Below are positions 1 through 6,600 of a DNA stretch of 21,457 bases, in pieces. The stretch comes from an uncultured Prosthecobacter sp. (GTDB lineage Bacteria > Verrucomicrobiota > Verrucomicrobiia > Verrucomicrobiales > Verrucomicrobiaceae). Within the stretch, counting starts at the first letter, position 1. The number at the start of each line of letters is the position of its first letter. The notes under the pieces are model-generated. The model searched no databases, was not told the origin of the DNA, and worked only from the letters and a program-made list of their open reading frames with translations. The stretch is from the NCBI GenBank assembly GCA_947523045.1, contig CANNUR010000026.1, positions 1 to 21,457 of the forward strand, written 5' to 3'. A program made the translations under genes and the position numbers.

Positions 1-236
1 TCGACAAGGTGGGACACGTGCGCGGGATGCTCGACCGGCACGGCCTGGCCGCCGCCGAGACCGCCTTCGTGGGCGACATGCGCCACGACATCGATGCCGG
101 GCGTGCCGCCGGGCTGACGACGGTCGCCACCGCCACTGGTTACGAATCCGTGCCCGTCCTGCTCACCGCCGATCCGGACATCCTCGTCCGCGATCTCTCG
201 CACCTGACCCGCCTGCTCACCCCGCCTGTCCCATGA
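1..236 (+). CDS. HAD-superfamily hydrolase, C-terminal fragment (5' end outside window)
   Basis: The reading frame is open from the first bases of the window (first whole codon at position 3), so this is the C-terminal end of a longer gene; about 77 residues are visible. The fragment carries the HAD motif IV (FVGDMRHDIDAGRAAGL, with the GDxxxD metal-binding acidic residues), and the Asp-Lys right at the edge is a plausible motif III lysine. This arrangement is typical of phosphoglycolate phosphatase-like HAD enzymes, which remove phosphate from small metabolites using Mg2+ and an Asp nucleophile (not visible here). The stop TGA at 234-236 overlaps the folB ATG at 233-235, so the two genes are probably translationally coupled. 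The substrate cannot be told from the fragment; phosphoglycolate or a pterin phosphate are possibilities. Confidence 0.8.
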   Translation, partial: DKVGHVRGMLDRHGLAAAETAFVGDMRHDIDAGRAAGLTTVATATGYESVPVLLTADPDILVRDLSHLTRLLTPPVP

Positions 237-601
237 ATCCGCCCCCCGACGAAATCCACCTGCGTGGTCTCGACCTGCCCGCCCGCATTGGCGTGCCCGA
301 AGCGGAGCGCGCCAGCTGGCAGAACCTGCAGCTCGACCTTGTGCTGTGGACCGCGCGCCGCTTTGAGACGCTGGCGGATGACCTCGCCGGCACGCCCGAC
401 TACGCCGCCGTCGCCACGCGGGCGCGGGCCCTGGCCGCCGAACGGCCGCGTCGGCTCATCGAAACCCTGGCGGCCGAGCTGGCGGCCTGCCTGCTGGCCG
501 AGTTCCCCGTGGTCGGTGTCACGGTCGAGGTGCGCAAGCGCGTGCTGCCCGGTTGCCAGGAAGTGTCGGCAAGGTTGACCCGGATGGCGCCGGCGGCGTA
601 G
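233..601 (+). CDS. folB: Dihydroneopterin aldolase
   Basis: The 122-residue product matches FolB in length and pattern. FolB converts 7,8-dihydroneopterin to 6-hydroxymethyl-7,8-dihydropterin and glycolaldehyde in cytoplasmic folate synthesis. Visible family landmarks are the N-terminal strand IHLRGLDLPARIGVPEAER with an acidic residue (Glu23 or Glu25) after IGV, the DDL...DYAAV segment with Tyr57, the LIETLA helix (Leu75-Ala80) holding the pterin-anchoring Glu77, and the C-terminal VEVRK segment with Lys102, the likely general base. The ATG overlaps the stop of the upstream HAD gene by 4 nt (ATGA), which fixes the start and implies translational coupling. The related FolX (epimerase) family is an alternative, but the LIETLA segment and Tyr/Lys pattern favour FolB. 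A promoter for the next gene lies across the folB 3' end. Confidence 0.87.
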   Translation: MNPPPDEIHLRGLDLPARIGVPEAERASWQNLQLDLVLWTARRFETLADDLAGTPDYAAVATRARALAAERPRRLIETLAAELAACLLAEFPVVGVTVEVRKRVLPGCQEVSARLTRMAPAA

Positions 602-604
602 AAT
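575..604 (+). promoter_or_regulatory. Predicted sigma70-type promoter for the sigma factor gene
   Basis: TTGACC (575-580, 5/6 match to TTGACA) is separated by 18 nt from TAGAAT (599-604, 5/6 match to TATAAT). The -35 lies inside folB and the -10 overlaps the folB stop codon. A transcript would begin near 611, just ahead of the sigma gene, with an AT-richer leader. This is the best promoter match I saw in the window and suggests the sigma gene is read by the housekeeping polymerase independently of folB. Confidence 0.5.
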
Positions 605-700
605 CAGAAAAGCCGAATTTCGAAGAAAAACTTGTCTACACCCCCCATGGATGGTTTGCTTCACGAGTCGTGCGCCCCGGGACGCGCCGGCAGTGCCCCC

Positions 701-1309
701 ATGGAGACGACTCAGGAACAGCCCCAGGCCAGCAGTGCGGCCGAGGATCGTGAACTGGTCGAACGCGCCCAGGCGGGAGACACCCGTGCCTTTGACGAGC
801 TGGTGCGCAAGTACACGCCCAAGCTCTACGGGCTGGTGTACAACATGACCTCGAACCGCGAGGACACGGCCGACCTGCTGCAGGAGATCTTTGCCAAGGC
901 CTACCGCTCGCTGAAGCGCTTCCTCGGCAAGTCCTCCTTCTACACCTGGATCTACTCGATCGCGGTGAACATGACCCTGAACTACCTGAAAAAGCGGGGT
1001 CGCTACGCCAAGGTCAGCCTCGATGACGTCGACTCCGGCATCCATCACGACCCCGACTTCATCAAGATCACCACCGCCAACCGCGACACGGTTCGGGAGG
1101 TCAACATTCACGAACTGCAAAAAAAATTGAACGAAGCGATGCAGAAGCTGTCGGAGGACCACCGGACAGTAGTGACGCTTTATGACATCCAGGGCCTTCA
1201 GCACAACGAGATCAGCAAGATTCTCGGCGTGTCGGAAGGCACGGTGAGGTCGAGGCTTTTCTACGCCCACCGTCTGCTCCAGACCTATCTCGAAGACTTC
1301 GTCAAATGA
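701..1309 (+). CDS. ECF-like (sigma70 family) RNA polymerase sigma factor
   Basis: The product has two separated sigma modules. Region 2 includes LVRKYTPKLYGLVYNMT and DLLQEIFAKAYRSLKRF, followed by a WIYSIAVNMTLNYL stretch. Region 4 is a helix-turn-helix with LSEDHRTVVTLYDIQGL and ISKILGVSEGTVRSRLFYAHR. Regions 1 and 3 are absent, as in group 4 (ECF, RpoE-like) factors, which direct polymerase to stress or envelope promoters. The start is uncertain: ATG at 701 gives 202 residues and places region 2 about 20 residues in, as usual. An in-frame TTG at 632 and ATG at 647 would add 23 or 18 residues of unremarkable sequence; none has a clear Shine-Dalgarno. A good promoter lies at 575-604. The gene 35 bp downstream encodes a one-TM protein that may be its anti-sigma partner. 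I recall close relatives in Opitutaceae, but the regulon cannot be inferred. Confidence 0.87.
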   Translation: METTQEQPQASSAAEDRELVERAQAGDTRAFDELVRKYTPKLYGLVYNMTSNREDTADLLQEIFAKAYRSLKRFLGKSSFYTWIYSIAVNMTLNYLKKRGRYAKVSLDDVDSGIHHDPDFIKITTANRDTVREVNIHELQKKLNEAMQKLSEDHRTVVTLYDIQGLQHNEISKILGVSEGTVRSRLFYAHRLLQTYLEDFVK

Positions 1310-1344
1310 ACCTTCCCTAGCCCCGGTATTCAAGCTCCCTCCCC

Positions 1345-1890
1345 ATGAACGAATTCGAGAACCTCCAACGCCTGATGCGCCTGAAGCGCCACGAGCGCCC
1401 TGCCGAAGATTTCGTCGAGGACTTTCTTTCCCGTTTCAAGGAGCGCCAGCGCTCCGAATTGCTGCGCCAGTCCGCCCGCGGACTGCTCTGGGAGCGTTTG
1501 GGCACCCTGCTGGGGGACTTCATTTCGCCGCGCTGGACCACGGCCGGTGCCACGGCGGCCATCGCCGTCGTTGCCGCCTGGACCACCTTTGGCATTGTCG
1601 GCGGCGGTCGCCAGGATCAGCCGGCCTACGCCGAAGCCTCCGAACTCTCCGCCGGTCTGCCGCCACAGCCGGTGCTGGCGGTGGAGAGCGAGCTCATCAA
1701 GGAATCGCCCAAACCCCGCCCTCTGGCCCAGGCCCGCCCCTTGGAAATCCAGGCCATCCAGCTCAGCTTCAATGGCGATGTCCTGCCGGCCGAGTACGTG
1801 CCGGCTGACCGCATCAGCGAACTCGCCGGGCTTGGCACGGTGGCGCTACCCTTCCACACCGAATTGCTTTCGACCGGCTTCGAGCCCTGA
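1345..1890 (+). CDS. Single-pass membrane protein, possible anti-sigma factor
   Basis: This 181-residue protein has a charged, probably helical N-terminus rich in Arg, Glu and Leu (residues 1-60; MNEFENLQRLMRLKRHERP and a FLSRFKERQRSELL segment). One hydrophobic segment follows at about 64-86 (Trp64 to Gly86), then a Pro/Ala-rich linker and a roughly 60-residue C-terminal region of no recognised fold. A cytoplasmic helical domain, one TM and an extracytoplasmic tail directly behind an ECF-like sigma gene (35-bp gap, same strand) is the architecture of an anti-sigma factor. No zinc-binding HxxxCxxC motif is present and the protein has no cysteine, so it is not a classical ZAS-type. The role is inferred from context and topology only. 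The gene ends 6 bp before the convergent stop of the ROK gene. Confidence 0.65.
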   Translation: MNEFENLQRLMRLKRHERPAEDFVEDFLSRFKERQRSELLRQSARGLLWERLGTLLGDFISPRWTTAGATAAIAVVAAWTTFGIVGGGRQDQPAYAEASELSAGLPPQPVLAVESELIKESPKPRPLAQARPLEIQAIQLSFNGDVLPAEYVPADRISELAGLGTVALPFHTELLSTGFEP

Positions 1891-1896
1891 GACGGA

Positions 1897-2808
1897 TCAA
1901 GCCTGCCAGGCGGCTCCCTGTGCCCCGGCCCATTCGCCGGCCACCGCCCGCTGCACCGGCACGGCCTGACCGCCCGGTCGCCATTCGCAGCGGTCGAGTT
2001 CCACCCGCAGCGGTTGCAGCAGGTCGTCGCCAGCCGCTTCGGCGATGCCTCCGCCCAGCAGGATCCGCTCGGGGTCGAGCACATTGATCAGGGAGGCCAG
2101 ACCCGTGGCCAAGGCGCGCACGGAGGCCTGCCAGAGCGATTGCGCCGCTGGATCACCGGCGCGCACGGCCGTCAGCAGGTCGAGGGTGCTGGCGAAGCGT
2201 CCCGCGGAGCGCGCGGGCAGGCTCTGGTTGCCGATGAGGGATTCCAGGCTGCCCGGGGTGTGAAAAACGTCGCACGGACCCTGCCAATCGAGGCTGATGT
2301 GGCCCAGATGCCCGCCGCGGCCGGAGGCGCCAGTGAGCAGGCGGCCGCCCGACCAGATCGCGCCGCCGACGCCCGTGCCGAGAGTGAGCAGAAAGACGTC
2401 ACGACAGCCGCGCGCGGCGCCGTACGCGACCTCGGCCAGCAGGGCGGCCTGGGCATCGTTGAGTACCTGCACCGGCCGGCCGAGCCGGGCCGTCCAGTCC
2501 AGACCCTCCAGGCCGTGCATGCGCCCCGGCATCCAGGTGATGCAGCGACCGTCGGGTGCCGCCAGTCCCGGGGCGGCGAGGCCGACCGGCAGGCCCTGCA
2601 GGCCGGCGGCGGCCTCCAGTTCGGCCATCAGGTCCGCAACATGTTGGGCGAACCTCGGCAGGCCGTCCTGCCAGGCGCCGTCCTCGGTCGGGCGTACGGC
2701 CTGGTGGAGCAGGCGACCGCTGCTGCGATCGACCAGCGCCGCCTTGATGCGGGTGCCGCCGAGGTCGATGCCGAGGGCGGGACCGGAAGCAGGTGCGGGG
2801 TTGGCCAT
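1897..2808 (-). CDS. ROK-family sugar kinase (glucokinase-like)
   Basis: This 303-residue protein is a ROK (repressor, ORF, kinase) member without an N-terminal helix-turn-helix, so it should be an enzyme and not a regulator. The ATP phosphate-binding loop GIDLGGTRIKAAL (from Gly13) and the second glycine loop LTLGTGVGGA (141-150) are intact. Asn117-Asp118 (VLNDAQ) is the expected catalytic base segment, and GGHLGH (165-170) supplies a conserved His. Such kinases phosphorylate glucose, N-acetylmannosamine or similar hexoses with ATP in the cytoplasm. The canonical zinc cluster CxCGxxGCxE is replaced by GPCDVFHTPGSLE, leaving one cysteine (Cys179), so this belongs to a zinc-free subgroup. The start ATG lies 8 bp after the SDR stop, indicating a two-gene operon. 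The exact sugar is unknown. Confidence 0.85.
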   Translation of the reverse strand: MANPAPASGPALGIDLGGTRIKAALVDRSSGRLLHQAVRPTEDGAWQDGLPRFAQHVADLMAELEAAAGLQGLPVGLAAPGLAAPDGRCITWMPGRMHGLEGLDWTARLGRPVQVLNDAQAALLAEVAYGAARGCRDVFLLTLGTGVGGAIWSGGRLLTGASGRGGHLGHISLDWQGPCDVFHTPGSLESLIGNQSLPARSAGRFASTLDLLTAVRAGDPAAQSLWQASVRALATGLASLINVLDPERILLGGGIAEAAGDDLLQPLRVELDRCEWRPGGQAVPVQRAVAGEWAGAQGAAWQA

Positions 2809-2816
2809 GACGAGGT

Positions 2817-3617
2817 TCAGGGTTTCGGCAGGCCTTCGCTGACCGTCCAGCCGCCGTCGACGGCGAGCACCTGGCCCGTCACATAACGTGCGGCGCGCGA
2901 GAGCAGGAAGAGCGCGGCACCCTCGACGTCGTCCGGTCGGCCGGCGCGCCCGCCGTCCAGGGGTTGTTTGCGGGCGACGAAGTCGAGGATGGCCGGGTTG
3001 TGGAGCGCGCGCTGGGCCATCGGCGTTTCGACCAGGGCCGGGGCGATGACATTGACGCGGATGTCGTGCGGCGCGTAGTAGCTCGCGATCGAACGACTGA
3101 AACCGAGGATGCCGGCCTTGGCGGCGGCATAGGCATGGCTGGCGAAATGGCCGGGCGAGGGCGACCAGCCGAGCACGCTGCCCATGTTGAGGATGCAGCC
3201 GCCGTCGCCCTGGTGAAGGAACTGGCGCACGGCGGCGCGGTTCGAGCGGATCAGCGACTTCAAATTGAGGTCAAGCGTGTGGTCGAGGCCTTCGTCCGTG
3301 AGTTCGTGCAGGGGGCCGTCGCCCTGCGCACGACCGCTGCCGCCGGCGACGTGGTAAAGTGCGTCGAGCCGGCCAAAGGCCTCGACCGCCAGGGCCACCG
3401 CGCGTTCGGCCGAGTCCGCCTCGGCGGCGTCGGCGGCGAGGCCACGCGCCTGCGGGCCGAGTTCGGTGAGGGCGGCCTGGACGTGGGTTGCGGAGCGACT
3501 CGTGATGACCACGCGGGCGCCTTGGGCGGTGAGGGCGCGGGCGGCGGACAGGCCCAGGCCGGTGGTGCCGCCGACGACCAGCACGGCCAAGCCCTCGACG
3601 TCGTACTTCGCGTTCAT
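2817..3617 (-). CDS. SDR-family NAD(P)-dependent oxidoreductase
   Basis: This 266-residue classical short-chain dehydrogenase has a Rossmann nucleotide loop near the N-terminus (VVGGTTGLGLSAARAL, Gly16-Gly22), the LNLKS segment, a catalytic Ser in NMGSVLG, and the YxxxK dyad in HAYAAAKAG. It ends with the typical RVNVIAPALVETPM and VTGQVLAVDGGW elements. These enzymes move hydride between NAD(P)H and an alcohol/ketone pair in the cytoplasm. The start at 3617 (MNAKYDVEG) puts the Rossmann loop at the usual distance from the N-terminus; the frame stays open much further upstream, but that part is the antisense of gltX. The ROK kinase follows 8 bp downstream, hinting at a sugar-derived substrate, although many SDRs of this shape act on sugars, polyols or 3-oxoacyl chains and the sequence does not discriminate. 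Confidence 0.87.
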   Translation of the reverse strand: MNAKYDVEGLAVLVVGGTTGLGLSAARALTAQGARVVITSRSATHVQAALTELGPQARGLAADAAEADSAERAVALAVEAFGRLDALYHVAGGSGRAQGDGPLHELTDEGLDHTLDLNLKSLIRSNRAAVRQFLHQGDGGCILNMGSVLGWSPSPGHFASHAYAAAKAGILGFSRSIASYYAPHDIRVNVIAPALVETPMAQRALHNPAILDFVARKQPLDGGRAGRPDDVEGAALFLLSRAARYVTGQVLAVDGGWTVSEGLPKP

Positions 3618-3674
3618 GGCCGCATCATCGGCGGGGGTTGCTCGCGCACAACTGGCTTTGCAAACGCCGGTTCC

Positions 3675-3683
3675 TGCTTTAAC
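3675..3683 (+). promoter_or_regulatory. Weak extended -10 candidate for gltX
   Basis: TG at 3675-3676, one base, then TTTAAC (3678-3683) resembles an extended -10 element in the 117-bp divergent gap between the SDR gene and gltX. No good -35 sits at the right distance, so this is tentative. A start site near 3690 would place the hairpin at 3692-3709 at the very 5' end of the gltX transcript. Confidence 0.22.
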
Positions 3684-3691
3684 GCCTGCAT

Positions 3692-3709
3692 CCGGCCGGT
3701 TGCGGCCGG
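3692..3709 (+). other. GC-rich hairpin in the gltX 5' leader
   Basis: CCGGCCG (3692-3698) is perfectly complementary to CGGCCGG (3703-3709) around a GTTG loop, giving a 7-bp GC-only stem that ends 25 nt before the gltX ATG. It could stabilise the transcript or affect initiation. It may also be chance in a GC-rich region. No T-box-like features were recognised. Confidence 0.35.
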
Positions 3710-3734
3710 TCCATCCCCCTGCACCTTTCCTGCC

Positions 3735-5048
3735 ATGATTCGCGTCCGTTTCGCTCCCTCCCCCACCGGCTACCTGCACGTCGGCGGGGCGCGCACCGCC
3801 CTGTTCAACTGGCTCTACGCCCGTCGTCATGGCGGTCAGTTCGTGCTGCGCATCGAGGACACCGACGAGGCCCGCAACACCGAGGCGGCGCGCCAGGCGA
3901 TCTTTGACGGCCTGCGCTGGCTCGGCCTCGACTGGGACGAGGGCCCGGAGGTCGGCGGCGATCGCGGCCCCTACTTCCAGAGCCAGCGCAAGGAGGTCTA
4001 CGACGCCTACCTGGCGCGCCTCGAGGCGGCCGGGCGCACCTACACCGAGGAAAATGGGGCGGTCCGTTTCAAGTTCAGCCGCACTGCCATCACCGTGCGC
4101 GACCTTGTTTGTGGCGATGTCGCCTTCGCACCCACCGAGGAGCCGGACATGACGATCCGCCGCCCGGACGGCAGCTACATCTTCCACTTCGTCAACGTCG
4201 TCGACGACGCCGAGATGGGCATCACTCATGTCATTCGCGGCGAGGATCACCTGTCGAACACCTGGAAACACATCGACCTGTTCAACGCCTTCGGCCTGCA
4301 GGCGCCGGTGTATGCCCACATCCCGCTCATCCTCAACCCGGGCGGCTCGAAGATGAGCAAGCGCGACGAGGGCAGCTCGATCCAGAGCTACATCGATGCC
4401 GGCTTCCTGCCCGACGCCGTCTTCAACTACCTCTGCCTGCTCGGCTGGACCCCGCGCACCGAGGGCGAAAAGCTCGACCGCGCAACGCTGGTGTCGCTGT
4501 TTGATCCGGCCGACATCCACAGTGCCAATGCCCGGTTCGACATGCAGAAGTGCACCTGGTTCAACGCCCAGTACCTGCGCGCACTGGAGCCGGCGGCCCT
4601 GCTCGCTGCGGCCCGGCCCTTTCTGGAAGGCGCGGGTTTGACGCTGACCAATGAGGCCCTTGCCGCGGCGGCCGTGGCCAGCGTCAAGGAGAAGGTCAGT
4701 CGCCTCGCCGAACTGCCCGAGTGGGTGCACTACTTCTTCCGCGAGGATTTTGTCATTGAGGACGAGGCGCTCGCCAAGCTGCGTGCCAAGCCGGAAAACC
4801 CGGCCCTGCTGACCGCCGCGGCTGCGGCCCTGGGCCAGGTGACCGAGTGGACCGAGCACGCCGTCCATGCGGCGATCGAGGTGGCCGCGGCCCAGGCCAG
4901 TGTCAAGCCGGGCGCGCTCATGCCGCTGCTGCGCTTTGCGCTCAGCGGCCAGTCGCGCGGCCCGGGGGTGGCGACGATCGCCCACCTGGTCGGTCAGGCG
5001 CCGGCCCTGCGCCGCATTGAGCGCGCCCTCGCTGTTCTGGCAGGTTGA
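3735..5048 (+). CDS. gltX: Glutamate--tRNA ligase (compact form)
   Basis: This class I synthetase charges tRNA-Glu with glutamate in the cytoplasm. The start ATG at 3735 begins directly with MIRVRFAPSPTGYLHVGGAR; LHVG is the HIGH signature (His15) and the segment is diagnostic of GluRS. LRIEDTDEARNTE follows, and the second signature KMSKR is at residues 206-210. A full C-terminal anticodon-binding region is present, which separates it from the truncated Glu-Q-tRNA synthetases. At 437 residues it is short for the family (commonly about 465-500). The Cys-containing zinc region that normally follows the acceptor-binding helix is missing: the sequence goes straight from AAGRTYTEENG to AVRFKF. 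The frame is open far upstream, but that part is antisense to the SDR gene. The next gene lies about 106 bp downstream. Confidence 0.95.
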   Translation: MIRVRFAPSPTGYLHVGGARTALFNWLYARRHGGQFVLRIEDTDEARNTEAARQAIFDGLRWLGLDWDEGPEVGGDRGPYFQSQRKEVYDAYLARLEAAGRTYTEENGAVRFKFSRTAITVRDLVCGDVAFAPTEEPDMTIRRPDGSYIFHFVNVVDDAEMGITHVIRGEDHLSNTWKHIDLFNAFGLQAPVYAHIPLILNPGGSKMSKRDEGSSIQSYIDAGFLPDAVFNYLCLLGWTPRTEGEKLDRATLVSLFDPADIHSANARFDMQKCTWFNAQYLRALEPAALLAAARPFLEGAGLTLTNEALAAAAVASVKEKVSRLAELPEWVHYFFREDFVIEDEALAKLRAKPENPALLTAAAAALGQVTEWTEHAVHAAIEVAAAQASVKPGALMPLLRFALSGQSRGPGVATIAHLVGQAPALRRIERALAVLAG

Positions 5049-5114
5049 GCCGGGATTTGTCCTGCTGCTGAAGGTGTGGCATGGGGGCTTCGTGGTTTCA
5101 GAGGCGCTTGCGGA

Positions 5115-5143
5115 TTGCCAGCGGCGTGCGACGGGCGTAGGCT
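5115..5143 (+). promoter_or_regulatory. Weak promoter candidate ahead of the nfeD-like gene
   Basis: TTGCCA (5115-5120, 5/6 match to the -35 consensus) is followed after 17 nt by TAGGCT (5138-5143, 3/6 match to -10). It would start transcription around 5150, giving a leaderless or nearly leaderless message for the gene starting at 5155 or 5146. The -10 is poor, so read-through from gltX is equally plausible. Confidence 0.2.
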
Positions 5144-5154
5144 GGATGACAGTC

Positions 5155-6597
5155 ATGCAACTTCGCACCCTTTTCCTTGCCGCCTTCGGTGGTTTGCTGG
5201 CCGTTGCACCCCTGGCTGCCGCCGAGGTGACGCCCGCCTATGCCGGCAAGGTCGTGGTCATCCCGGTCGGCAAGGAGGACCTGATTTCCCGCGCGCGCTT
5301 TGAATTCATGTCGCGCACCCTGCAGCGCTGTTCGGACGAGGGCGCCGAGGCGGTGATTTTCGACATCGACACCCCCGGCGGACTGCTCTGGGACACGGTG
5401 GACCTGATGATGAACGACCTGCAGAAGCTCAAGCCGCGCAGCTTTGCCTTCGTCAACAAGCGTGCCCTGTCCGCCGGCGCAATGATCGCGGTCGCCACCG
5501 ATGGCATTTACATGGCCCCGGCCGGCACCGCCGGCGCCGCCACACCGATCTATGGCAACGGCACGCAGATGGACGACGCCGAGCGGGCGAAGATGAACTC
5601 GGCGACCATGGGCATGGCGCGCGCGGTCGCCCGCAGCAAGGGGCACGATCCGCGCGTGATCGAGGCGATGATCGACATGAGCCGCGAACTCAAGGTCGGC
5701 GATGTCGAGCTCGACACCAAGGAGACGGTGCTGACACTCGATGCCGAGCAGGCGGTGATGCTGCTCGATGGCAAGCCGCTGTTTGCCAAGGGCATTGTCA
5801 ACAGCCTCGATGACATCAAGAGGGCGGAAAAGCTCACGGGCGCCACCGTCATCGCCGAGCCGACCTTCTTTGAAAACGTCGCCATCTGGGTGACGACTTA
5901 CGCGGCGATCCTCATCCTCATTGGCGTCGCCGGCGGCTACCTGGAGATGCAGGCGCCCGGCTTCGGCCTGCCCGGCCTGGTCTCGGTGGCTGCTTTCAGC
6001 CTCTTCTTCTTCGGGCACTATGTCGCCGGCAGCCTGGTCGGTCACGAGACGGCGGTGATGGCCGGGTTGTTCGTCGTGGGCGCACTGCTGCTGCTGATCG
6101 AGCTGGCCGTGCTGCCCGGCCTGATGGTGCCGGGCATCCTGGGTTTTCTCTGCATCATGATCGCGCTCGTCTACACGATGTCCGGCTGGGAAGTCGCCCC
6201 GCCGGCAGGGGGGGCAGAAGAGGCGTCGTCTGGCTGGAATTTTGATTTGGCCACCTATGCGACCGGTTTGCGTCATTTCGCCACCGGCCTGCTCGGCGCT
6301 GCGGCGCTGCTGCTGATCCTGTTCCGCTTCCTGCCCGAGAGCCGGCCCTTCCAGAAACTGGTGCTGGCCACCTCGGCCGGCGGCGCCGCCAGCGATACCC
6401 CGGCAGCCCAGGCCGCGCAGGCGCTGCGCCCGGGCGACTCCGGCATCGCCATCAGCGCCCTGCGCCCGGCCGGCACCGCCGAGTTTGACGGCCGGCGTGT
6501 CGAGGTCACCGCCGACCAGGGATATCTTCCGAACGGCACCGCCGTGCGCGTGCGCGAGATCCAGGGCACACGCATCGTCGTCGAAGCCGTCGCCTGA
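5155..6597 (+). CDS. NfeD-family membrane-bound serine protease-like protein
   Basis: This 480-residue protein has the full-length NfeD layout. A signal peptide (about 1-22, LFLAAFGGLLAVAPLAAA) leads into a ClpP/SppA-like protease domain (about 30-250) with VIFDIDTPGGLLWDTVD and the nucleophile segment NKRALSAGAMIA. Ser106 is the likely nucleophile and Lys146, 40 residues on, a candidate general base, matching the Ser/Lys dyad spacing of archaeal 1510-N. Four to five transmembrane segments follow (about 240-400), then a C-terminal OB-fold NfeD domain (about 420-480). Such proteins cleave hydrophobic stretches of membrane proteins and often work with stomatin/flotillin partners; none is seen here. 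ATG 5155 is preferred because a GGA lies 8 nt upstream; ATG 5146 in the same frame would add three residues. The next gene begins 3 bp after the stop. Confidence 0.85.
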   Translation: MQLRTLFLAAFGGLLAVAPLAAAEVTPAYAGKVVVIPVGKEDLISRARFEFMSRTLQRCSDEGAEAVIFDIDTPGGLLWDTVDLMMNDLQKLKPRSFAFVNKRALSAGAMIAVATDGIYMAPAGTAGAATPIYGNGTQMDDAERAKMNSATMGMARAVARSKGHDPRVIEAMIDMSRELKVGDVELDTKETVLTLDAEQAVMLLDGKPLFAKGIVNSLDDIKRAEKLTGATVIAEPTFFENVAIWVTTYAAILILIGVAGGYLEMQAPGFGLPGLVSVAAFSLFFFGHYVAGSLVGHETAVMAGLFVVGALLLLIELAVLPGLMVPGILGFLCIMIALVYTMSGWEVAPPAGGAEEASSGWNFDLATYATGLRHFATGLLGAAALLLILFRFLPESRPFQKLVLATSAGGAASDTPAAQAAQALRPGDSGIAISALRPAGTAEFDGRRVEVTADQGYLPNGTAVRVREIQGTRIVVEAVA

Positions 6598-6600
6598 GTC

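Noticed and set aside
632..700. N-terminal extension of the sigma factor from TTG 632
   Set aside because: Possible but not preferred: no ribosome site and no recognisable sigma sequence in the extra 23 residues. Kept as an alternative start only.
140..1333. 397-codon minus-strand frame over folB and the sigma factor
   Set aside because: It is fully antisense to two well-recognised genes, has a His/Gly/Arg-rich composition typical of shadow frames, and matches no motif.
1877..1910. Small hairpins at the convergent ends of the one-TM gene and ROK gene (GGCT-TCG-AGCC and GCCT-GCC-AGGC)
   Set aside because: Stems of four base pairs without a T tract are expected by chance at this GC content; not called as terminators.
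2014..2886. 290-codon plus-strand frame over the ROK gene
   Set aside because: Antisense to a clear ROK kinase and with low-complexity Gly/Arg/Ala/Gln composition.
2817..5168. 783-codon open frame on the minus strand covering gltX
   Set aside because: Only the last 266 codons (2817-3617) are the SDR. The rest is antisense to gltX, lacks any recognisable domain, and is open because high GC content in third positions removes stops.
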